The notes beneath the pieces are model-generated. The model saw only the letters and a program-made list of their open reading frames with translations, was not told where the DNA came from and did not search any database. Shown here in pieces: positions 56,263 to 64,000 of a stretch of DNA of 64,000 bases. The DNA is from JACCZH01 sp963729445 (GTDB taxonomy: Bacteria > Chloroflexota > Chloroflexia > Thermomicrobiales > CFX8). Position 1 is the first letter of the stretch. Each line of letters starts with the position of its first letter. Both the position numbers and the translations under genes were made by a program. Where the stretch lies: the NCBI GenBank assembly GCA_963729445.1, contig CAVSNU010000003.1:806001-870000 (forward strand), given 5' to 3'.

Positions 56263-56281
56263 CAGAGGCGAATGGACGTCT

Positions 56282-56848
56282 CTACTCGGCCTCTTCAGCA
56301 GGTGGAAGATCTTCTAGCGAGCTGAGCCCAAAGAAGCCCAGAAAGGCCGCGGTCGTGCCGTATTCGTGGGGGTTGCCGAGCGTGTTCCGGCGGCCCGTGA
56401 TCTCAACAAGTTCACGAGCCACCAGATTCGCCAGAACACCGCTGGAGTCTACCCCGCGCACCGCCTCGATCTCAGGCCGCGTAACTGGCTGCCGGTAGGC
56501 GACGATCGCCAGAGTTTCGAGCGCGGCTGGCGACAGCCTGACGGTACGTTCGATCGTGAGCATGCGCTCAACAAGCGCGCCAAACCGCGGGGCGGTAACC
56601 AGTTGCACGCGGTTCCCATCGCGCTGGAGGATGATCCCCCGGCCGGATTCGACCAGGAGATCGCCTAGCTCGCCCAGTGCCCGCTCAACGGCCGCCGGCG
56701 TCCAACCCAGCGCCGAGGCCATTACGCTAACCTCCTCCGCCTCACCCCGGGCAAACAGCAGCGCTTCGACGATTGCAGCACGCGCGGATGCCGTATCCGT
56801 GTCTATATCGAGCGCCGGCTGTCGCTCATCATGACCGTTCTGGATCAT
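56282..56848 (-). CDS. scpB: Segregation and condensation protein ScpB
   Basis: 188 residues; winged-helix kleisin partner in the SMC-ScpAB condensin. Motifs: IVEALLFARGEAEEVSVMA, LSPAALETLAIVAYRQPVTR, GTTAAFLGFFGLSSLEDLP. The ATG overlaps the scpA stop by 4 nt (ATGA). The track extends upstream but this start fits the family's N-terminus. Confidence 0.95.
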   Translation of the reverse strand: MIQNGHDERQPALDIDTDTASARAAIVEALLFARGEAEEVSVMASALGWTPAAVERALGELGDLLVESGRGIILQRDGNRVQLVTAPRFGALVERMLTIERTVRLSPAALETLAIVAYRQPVTRPEIEAVRGVDSSGVLANLVARELVEITGRRNTLGNPHEYGTTAAFLGFFGLSSLEDLPPAEEAE

Positions 56849-57591
56849 GAAGTCCCGCTCTCGCTGGGGTTGGCTGCCTCGATCATGATGTCCGAGAACA
56901 AGCCATCCTGCTGCACCTCCACCTGTCGTCGTCGCCAGAGGGCCAGCAGCGCGATGAAACCGGCCACCGTCTCCTCCCGATCTCGATGTCCGATGAGATC
57001 CACGAAACGCCGGGGACGGCCCGAACCTGTGACTGCCGCGAATAACCGAGCCGCCATCTCCGTGACCGATACCACGCGCTTGATGACTACTGACTCCGGC
57101 TCCGAGGGCTGACGAGCGATTGCGCGCAGCAGCGCACGCCCCAGGTGGGCAACCGGTGGGAGGACAAACTCCACCTTTGTCGGACGCGCCACCGGCGGCG
57201 CGGTGCGCGGATAGGAACGCCACAGCGCCCCCTGAGCCTCGCTGAGGCCGTTCGCGATGTTGCGCATGCGCTGGTACTCCCGCAACTGCTCGGCAAGATC
57301 GTCGACGTCTTCGATGGCTTCCGCTTCCTCCGGCCGCGGCAAGAGCGCCCGTGATTTAAGAACCAGCAACCGCGCGGCCACACCCAGAAAATCGGCCAGC
57401 AAGCGTGGTGGAGCGGCCTCCAGAGCCTCGATGTGTGAAAGAAACCCATCGGTAACCGTCACGAGTGACAGGTCTGAAATCTCCAACTGGTCGCGCTCGA
57501 TCAGCGAGAGCAGCACGTCGAGTGGTCCCTCGAAACTTGGCAGGTGTAACTGATACGAAGCCAATGTTACCGCTCCAGTAGTTGCCGTCAT
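56845..57591 (-). CDS. scpA: Segregation and condensation protein ScpA (kleisin)
   Basis: 248 residues; motifs LPSFEGPLDVLLSLIERDQLEI, ADFLGVAARLLVLKSRALLP (kleisin N-terminal helix region) and the C-terminal winged-helix FIALLALWRRRQVEVQQ. Together with ScpB and SMC it condenses chromosomes. Overlaps HD gene by 4 nt on the 5' side. Confidence 0.95.
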   Translation of the reverse strand: MTATTGAVTLASYQLHLPSFEGPLDVLLSLIERDQLEISDLSLVTVTDGFLSHIEALEAAPPRLLADFLGVAARLLVLKSRALLPRPEEAEAIEDVDDLAEQLREYQRMRNIANGLSEAQGALWRSYPRTAPPVARPTKVEFVLPPVAHLGRALLRAIARQPSEPESVVIKRVVSVTEMAARLFAAVTGSGRPRRFVDLIGHRDREETVAGFIALLALWRRRQVEVQQDGLFSDIMIEAANPSESGTS

Positions 57592-58145
57592 GAGGTAGCT
57601 CTCGAGTCAGCCTGGATCAATGCCCGCAGCTGCGGGTCATCGACGGGCAAGCGCTCCTCGTGCCGGGAGATCAGCTCGCAACAGCGCGGCGACGCACCGG
57701 CAGTCGCTGCAAACTCTCCGCCCAGACGGGGGTGATGCTGCGCGAGATACAAGCCGTGCCTGAGCCAGCCGCCTCCGTTCCGCGCCAGCGCATCCAGAAG
57801 CGCCGGCCAGAGTGCCCCAAGAAGGACCTTCAGGACACGATGTGCCAGGTGGACCCGGCCCAGTTCATCCGCCTTGCCGACGTCGTGCAGCGCAGCGGCC
57901 AACAGGAGGTCTGGATCGGAGTGGCCGGCGGTGACCAGTGCGTCGTGTACCCGTACATGGTGGGCACGGTCAAAGGCCGAGAGCCGCAACAGCAGCCTCC
58001 ACTGGGCCTCATTCTGGAGCACCGTACGCAACCTGTCATCGGTCGCCGGGTCATGACGGTGTGCCAGCGCATGGACGAATTGAGTTACTCTCCAGACCAC
58101 GCCGCTGCCCGCACGGCGCACGACCGGGATCTGCCTCATGCCCAT
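57588..58145 (-). CDS. HD-domain protein
   Basis: About 185 residues with HD-type metal ligands (AFDRAHHVRVHDALV, LLLAAALHDVGKADEL, later LAQHHPRLGGEF and ISRHEE). The HDVGKAD motif is the HD core. Likely a metal-dependent phosphohydrolase; substrate unknown. ATG 58145 or 58139. Lies between the M50 protease and scpA, 4-nt overlap with scpA. Confidence 0.8.
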   Translation of the reverse strand: MGMRQIPVVRRAGSGVVWRVTQFVHALAHRHDPATDDRLRTVLQNEAQWRLLLRLSAFDRAHHVRVHDALVTAGHSDPDLLLAAALHDVGKADELGRVHLAHRVLKVLLGALWPALLDALARNGGGWLRHGLYLAQHHPRLGGEFAATAGASPRCCELISRHEERLPVDDPQLRALIQADSRATS

Positions 58146-58155
58146 CTGTCGCCCG

Positions 58156-58806
58156 TCAAAGCTGCGTGGTACCAACGATGTTATCCCAGAAGAGCGAGAA
58201 GACGGGCAGGTACATCTCCTGCAACACGCTACCGCCGAGAAACACCAGCACCAGCAGAATGGCGATGCCGTATTGCTGCAAGGGGGCGAGATACTGGTAC
58301 CAGAAGTTCGGCAGAATCCCCGCCAGAATCTTTGAGCCATCCAGAGGCGGGATCGGAATCATATTGAAGGCCGCCAGCAGTAGATTAATCCATATGATCT
58401 GACGCGTCAGAATCTCCAGGAATCCGTCCAGCTCGATCCCACCAAAGCGGAGCGGAATCACGACCGCTGTCGCGATGACCAGGTTGGCAGCAGGTCCCGC
58501 GATGGCGGTGATCGCCATCCCGTGCCGTCCCCCGCGCAACGCGCTAGGGTTGACGGGCACCGGCTTGCCCCAGGCAATGACCCCGAACCCCAGCGCCAGC
58601 ATGATCATGAACATGAAACCGAGCGGATCGAAATGCGAGGCCGGGTTGAGGGTAATACGCCCCAGTCGCGCCGCGGTGGGGTCGCCAAGCTTGTAGGCGG
58701 ACCAGGCGTGCATGAACTCGTGCAGCGTAATGCCGATGACGAACGCGATGATCGTCGCGGCGATGTAATCGGGGTTCACTTCTATCCGGTTGACTGGACC
58801 AAACAC
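58156..58806 (-). CDS. Site-2 protease family (M50) membrane metalloprotease
   Basis: 216 residues, five or six helices, with HEFMHAWSA (HExxH) and NMIPIPPLDGSKI. The second domain differs from the CBS form at 52 kb. This short class occurs next to scpA/scpB in many Gram-positives and Chloroflexota; the client is unknown. GTG start at 58806. First gene of the M50-HD-scpA-scpB operon. Confidence 0.88.
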   Translation of the reverse strand: MFGPVNRIEVNPDYIAATIIAFVIGITLHEFMHAWSAYKLGDPTAARLGRITLNPASHFDPLGFMFMIMLALGFGVIAWGKPVPVNPSALRGGRHGMAITAIAGPAANLVIATAVVIPLRFGGIELDGFLEILTRQIIWINLLLAAFNMIPIPPLDGSKILAGILPNFWYQYLAPLQQYGIAILLVLVFLGGSVLQEMYLPVFSLFWDNIVGTTQL

Positions 58807-58906
58807 TGAGGTGATTCTCTCGTCTTCCTAGAGCGGATTTGGAAACAGTGACAAGCGTAACGGCCCGATGATGGAAATTGACGACGCAAGCCGTCCTTCA
58901 CCGAGA

Positions 58907-59250
58907 TTCGTAGCGGCGCCATTATGACGATGTCCTGGCTAATCTGATAATGGACATCGCCTCCGCCTTCGTACGGGCGTGATTATGAGGATGTCCCGGT
59001 TAATCCGATAATTGTGGCCCCCATGTTCGTAGCGGCGCAATTCATTGCGCCCTCTCCGACGCCCGAGCGGTGAGGCAAGGCGCAATAAATTGCGCCGCTA
59101 CGCGTTCCTATTTACCGGATCAATCAGGACAACCTCATCCTTACGCCCTGCCTGACTGCCCTGGCATCGGAGAGGGCGTAATGAATTACGCCCGTACGCA
59201 GAACAACGTGTCGGATCAAGTAGGACACCTCCAGCATTGCGCCCTCGCTG
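58907..59250. repeat. Composite palindromic intergenic element, copy 2 (expanded)
   Basis: Order: unit A plus (58907-58952), unit A plus (58968-59014), inverted repeat D (arms 59028-59051 and 59079-59102, one mismatch), unit A minus (about 59107-59147), inverted-repeat copy E with drift (59141-59199), unit A minus (about 59211-59250). D and E share the arm CGTAGCGGCGCAATTCATTG, with E having GGGCGTAATT-type compensatory changes. Same layout as 50703-50899. Confidence 0.75.
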
Positions 59251-59324
59251 CTGCACGCGGCATACTGTGCGACTACGTAAAACGCGCAGTGCAGCCTCCT
59301 AGAGTAAACACCACCCACAAACGA

Positions 59325-59353
59325 ACACGCCACGGTTACTAACCGTGGCGTGT
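59325..59353 (-). terminator. Terminator after oppF
   Basis: ACACGCCACGGTTA (59325-59338) is the exact reverse complement of 59340-59353, with a one-base separation so that the real loop is TTACTAA-sized. On the minus strand it is followed by a T-containing run (TTCGTTTG). Confidence 0.7.
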
Positions 59354-59377
59354 CGGGATATCCATGTGCGGTCCAGC

Positions 59378-60427
<1,050 letters not shown>

Positions 60428-60430
60428 CGT

Positions 60431-61432
<1,002 letters not shown>

Positions 61433-61819
61433 CGCTACTCCTTCGCCTCCCGGTGTTTAGACCCGGCCACTATTCCCCCCGCCAGACCGACCGTTGCCGG
61501 CTGACCCCTCCGCGTATGTTTGCTCGTACCCTGCACCCTGAAACCCTTTGCGTGTCGCTCCGGGTTCATCTTTCCTGCGTCCCCTGGTTCAAGGGAATGG
61601 TCCGTGTTCCATACTGTCGGCAGTGGGGGCGAGTATAGCACGCAAAAGCTTTTACAAGCCAACGGCTTCTGCCGATGTAATCGGCATCTCTCACGCGCAG
61701 TGTCTATACCCACCACTCCGTACCGGAACACTCACATTTGCACGATAGCATAGGACTCAAATACCGGCAACGTTCAATTCGATCCATTCCCGCGTTCGAA
61801 TCGCTTGCCCCTCAGGTAT
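61433..61819. other. Intergenic region between oppD and ilvE
   Basis: No gene is supported. It holds a putative -10 for oppD (see oppD) and a small hairpin GCCGAT-GTA-ATCGGC near 61674-61688. No match to any known riboswitch was seen. Confidence 0.45.
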
Positions 61820-62755
61820 CTAGGAGCTGTGTACGGGGATCTTCGTTAGTAGATTGTCGTACTGCGCGTTCTTTCCACGCACAACACCGAAGAAGATATC
61901 CTGGATCTTCTCGGTGATCGGGCCACGCTGCCCGGTACCAACCGGCCGGCCGTCAATGCTCCCGATCACTGCCACCTGGGCGCCTGTTCCGCACAGGAAC
62001 GCTTCATCAGAGATGTAGAGCTCCGACCGGTCGATCTCACGCACCTGTACCGGAATACCGGCATCTTCCGCAAACTGGAGGATCGAGAGCCGCGTGATGC
62101 CCTCCAGAATGTCTCCTGAGATTGGTGAGGTAATCAGCGTCCCGTTGCGCACGATGTAGAGGTTCGCGCCGCTGGCCTCGGCCACTTTGCCACGAGCGTT
62201 GAGCATGAGCGCGTCGTCACACCCGGCCTCTTCCGCCTGATCTTTGGCAAACGCCGAATTGATGTATGCGCCCGTGATCTTGCCGCGGCTCGGGATGTTG
62301 TTATCCGTGCTCCGCACCCACGAAGAGACCAGCATTTTCAGCGGCCGGTCCATCGCAAAGTAATCGCCGAACGGGATCATGTAGATCGCGAGGTCATCTT
62401 CCACACCCTTGAGGCGCGGCGTGAGCTCGACCCCCGATTTGTAGACGAACGGCCGAATATAGATGTCGGATTGCGGGTTGTTTTTGAGCACCAGCTCCTG
62501 CAGCACGCAGGCCAGGCCATCAGCATCAATGTTCAACTCGCAACGCAGTAACCGTGCACTATTCATCAACCGCCGGGTGTGCTCAGGCAGCCGAAAAATA
62601 TTGATCGTCTCACCGCTGGCATCCTGATAACCGCGGATGCCGCCAAACGCGCCGGTTCCGTACTGGAGGGCATGAGTAGCGATACTCACCTTGGCGTCCT
62701 CTTGTGGCACGATCTCGCCCCGAAAATAGGCGTATGGCATTAGGTCGATTTTCAC
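61820..62755 (-). CDS. ilvE: Branched-chain amino acid aminotransferase IlvE
   Basis: Class IV PLP transaminase, 311 residues, last step for Leu, Ile, Val. Motifs: ATHALQYGTGAFGGIRGY, PRLKGVEDDLAIY, the PLP Lys in SRGKITGAYIN, EASGANLYIV and FLCGTGAQVAVIGSIDGR. GTG at 62753-62755 with GGGAG upstream; the open frame starts 40 codons earlier but lacks similarity there. Not part of the leu operon here. Confidence 0.93.
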   Translation of the reverse strand: MKIDLMPYAYFRGEIVPQEDAKVSIATHALQYGTGAFGGIRGYQDASGETINIFRLPEHTRRLMNSARLLRCELNIDADGLACVLQELVLKNNPQSDIYIRPFVYKSGVELTPRLKGVEDDLAIYMIPFGDYFAMDRPLKMLVSSWVRSTDNNIPSRGKITGAYINSAFAKDQAEEAGCDDALMLNARGKVAEASGANLYIVRNGTLITSPISGDILEGITRLSILQFAEDAGIPVQVREIDRSELYISDEAFLCGTGAQVAVIGSIDGRPVGTGQRGPITEKIQDIFFGVVRGKNAQYDNLLTKIPVHSS

Positions 62756-62897
62756 AGTCCTTGCTCCCTCGCATTCGTCCACCGGCACTCGCTCTCGGCC
62801 ACTGGAGGGCGATTCTAGCACGGCGCGCGCGTTGCAAAGCGGCCGTGTAGTCCGTATAACTTGCGCGTCATTCATTATTGAAAGGACACCACCGACA

Positions 62898-63983
62898 GTG
62901 CCGAGAAACGACCCGCGTTACTGGATCGGTTTTCAACTCATACCCAACATCGGCCCGGTCAGAACCCGGCAACTGGTCGACCACTTTGGATCCCCGGAAG
63001 GGGCATGGAAAGCAACGGAGCCTGAGCTGCGCGCAACCGGGCTCTCACTCGACCTCGTTGCGGGCATCGTGCATGGGCGCAAAATCATCGATCTCAACCG
63101 CGAAGTTGACAAACTTGTCACGAACGACGTCGCCGCCTTGGCGATCGATGACCCCGCATATCCCCGGCTGCTCAAGCACATCCCGGCGCCGCCAACCGTC
63201 GTCTATATCAAAGGTAGCTATGAGCCGATCGACGACCTGGCGATTGGTATCGTCGGCACCCGTCGCTCGACAACCTATGGGGCGGACATGACCCATCAGA
63301 TCGCGGGAGAGCTGGCCGGAGCGGGCGTGACGATTGTGAGCGGGCTGGCGCGCGGTATCGACACATTCGCCCACGAAGCGGCGCTCAACGCCGGGGGTAG
63401 AACCCTTGCCGTCTGCGGCTGCGGGCTGGACACAATCTATCCACCGCAAAACCGCAAGCTGGCCGCCCGCATCATTGAGAGGGGCGCGTTAATCAGTGAG
63501 TACCCAATCGGGGTGCCGCCCGACGGACCGCACTTCCCGGCACGCAACCGGATCATCAGCGGCCTCTCACGAGGAACTCTCGTGGTCGAAGCTCCCCGGC
63601 GGAGCGGCGCGCTTATCACCACGAACTTCGCTCTCGATCAGGGCCGCGAGGTCTACGCCGTCCCTGGATCGGCACTCTCCAAAGCTAGTGAGGGTTGTCA
63701 TGAACTCATCCGTGCCGGGGCCACTCTCGTTACATCAGCCGAACATATCCTTGTCGAACTGAACGTGCCCGCGAGTCAGTCCGCCGTGCAATCACGGATG
63801 GTCTTACCAGAAACCGATGCTGAGAAATTGCTGCTGGCGTGCATCGGCGCCGAACCGCGTCACATCAACGAGCTCAGCATGGACACCGGTCTGCCCATCC
63901 ATGAGGCGAGTGGCACACTACTCACCATGGAATTGAAGGGGTTGATCCGCCAAGCCGGCGCGCAGCACTACATCCGGGCATGA
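62898..63983 (+). CDS. dprA: DNA-processing protein DprA
   Basis: 361 residues; protects incoming single strands and loads RecA in natural transformation. N-terminal HhH region (RYWIGFQLIPNIGPVRTRQL), Rossmann-like domain GIVGTRRSTTYGADMT and SGLARGIDTFAHEAAL, PARNRIISGLSRGTLVVEA, and a C-terminal winged-helix (INELSMDTGLPIHEASGTL). GTG start 62898 with AAAGGA upstream. It is divergent from ilvE. Confidence 0.94.
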   Translation: MPRNDPRYWIGFQLIPNIGPVRTRQLVDHFGSPEGAWKATEPELRATGLSLDLVAGIVHGRKIIDLNREVDKLVTNDVAALAIDDPAYPRLLKHIPAPPTVVYIKGSYEPIDDLAIGIVGTRRSTTYGADMTHQIAGELAGAGVTIVSGLARGIDTFAHEAALNAGGRTLAVCGCGLDTIYPPQNRKLAARIIERGALISEYPIGVPPDGPHFPARNRIISGLSRGTLVVEAPRRSGALITTNFALDQGREVYAVPGSALSKASEGCHELIRAGATLVTSAEHILVELNVPASQSAVQSRMVLPETDAEKLLLACIGAEPRHINELSMDTGLPIHEASGTLLTMELKGLIRQAGAQHYIRA

Positions 63984-64000
63984 CTGGCTAGGAATCGGCA

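Noticed and set aside
58900..59260. CRISPR array
   Set aside because: The repeated units differ in length, alternate in orientation and have no uniform spacers; no cas gene is near.

Overview
The window looks like a GC-rich (about 60%) chromosomal segment of a bacterium of the phylum Chloroflexota, most plausibly the Thermomicrobia/Sphaerobacter side. This is inferred from gene content: a System I (Ccm) cytochrome c maturation cluster, an Actinobacteria-like SufCBDSU-Rieske-SufT operon, a DUF951 protein, a leucine T-box and a SAM-I riboswitch, plus many GTG/TTG starts. No rRNA, CRISPR, phage or insertion sequence was seen. No sequence search was possible, so the taxon is a judgement.

Layout. 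1-5.3 kb (minus): cytochrome c maturation operon tlpA-ccdA-copD-like-ccmE-ccmF-ccmH-small membrane protein-ccmA (ccmA runs off the left edge). 5.4 kb: tRNA-Leu(UAG). 5.7-6.1 kb: erpA-type A-type carrier. 6.3-11.2 kb (minus): T-box-controlled leuA-leuC-leuD-leuB. 11.3-15.3 kb (minus): peptide ABC importer dppABC. 15.7-18.8 kb (minus): glycine-betaine-type importer proV-proW-proX. 19.2-21.4 kb: a rubredoxin/GltD/ferredoxin flavoprotein. 22.0-24.2 kb (minus): phosphoribosyltransferase, IscU-like scaffold, rhodanese. 24.3-31.2 kb (plus): fur-sufC-sufB-sufD-sufS-sufU-Rieske-sufT. 31.6-36.4 kb (plus): SIS protein, S9 peptidase, class II aldolase-like protein. 36.5-46.3 kb: mixed enzymes and transporters, including an MMPL exporter translationally coupled to a lipocalin-like lipoprotein, and a TetR-MATE pair. 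46.4-47.9 kb: SAM riboswitch-metX. 48-53 kb: small membrane proteins, DUF951-MFS, pyrB, an M50 protease. 53.3-56.3 kb (plus): iscR-iscS and an unknown membrane protein. 56.3-58.8 kb (minus): M50 protease-HD-scpA-scpB. 59.4-61.4 kb (minus): oppD-oppF ATPases. 61.8-62.8 kb: ilvE. 62.9-64 kb: dprA.

How the genes fit together. Sulfur and iron-sulfur metabolism recurs: two cysteine desulfurases (SufS, IscS), two U-type scaffolds, an A-type carrier, SufBCD, SufT, a rhodanese, and two likely regulators (Fur-family, IscR). Their clients include LeuC, the flavoprotein at 19.2-21.4 kb and the Rieske protein. Leucine synthesis (leuACDB, ilvE) and methionine synthesis (metX) are each set up for RNA-level control. 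The peptide permeases at 11-15 kb and the peptide ATPases at 59-61 kb may form one importer.

Two structural oddities stand out. First, about 29 single-base frame breaks fall in only a few blocks (leuB/C/A, sufC/B/D, oppD/F, plus one each in an MFS gene and iscS), while long stretches between are clean. Because the genes are housekeeping and the encoded motifs are intact across frames, I read these mainly as sequence or assembly error, not decay. Second, a composite palindromic intergenic element of about 200-340 bp occurs twice (50.7-50.9 kb and 58.9-59.25 kb), with covarying arms, and is the best candidate here for an undescribed dispersed element.
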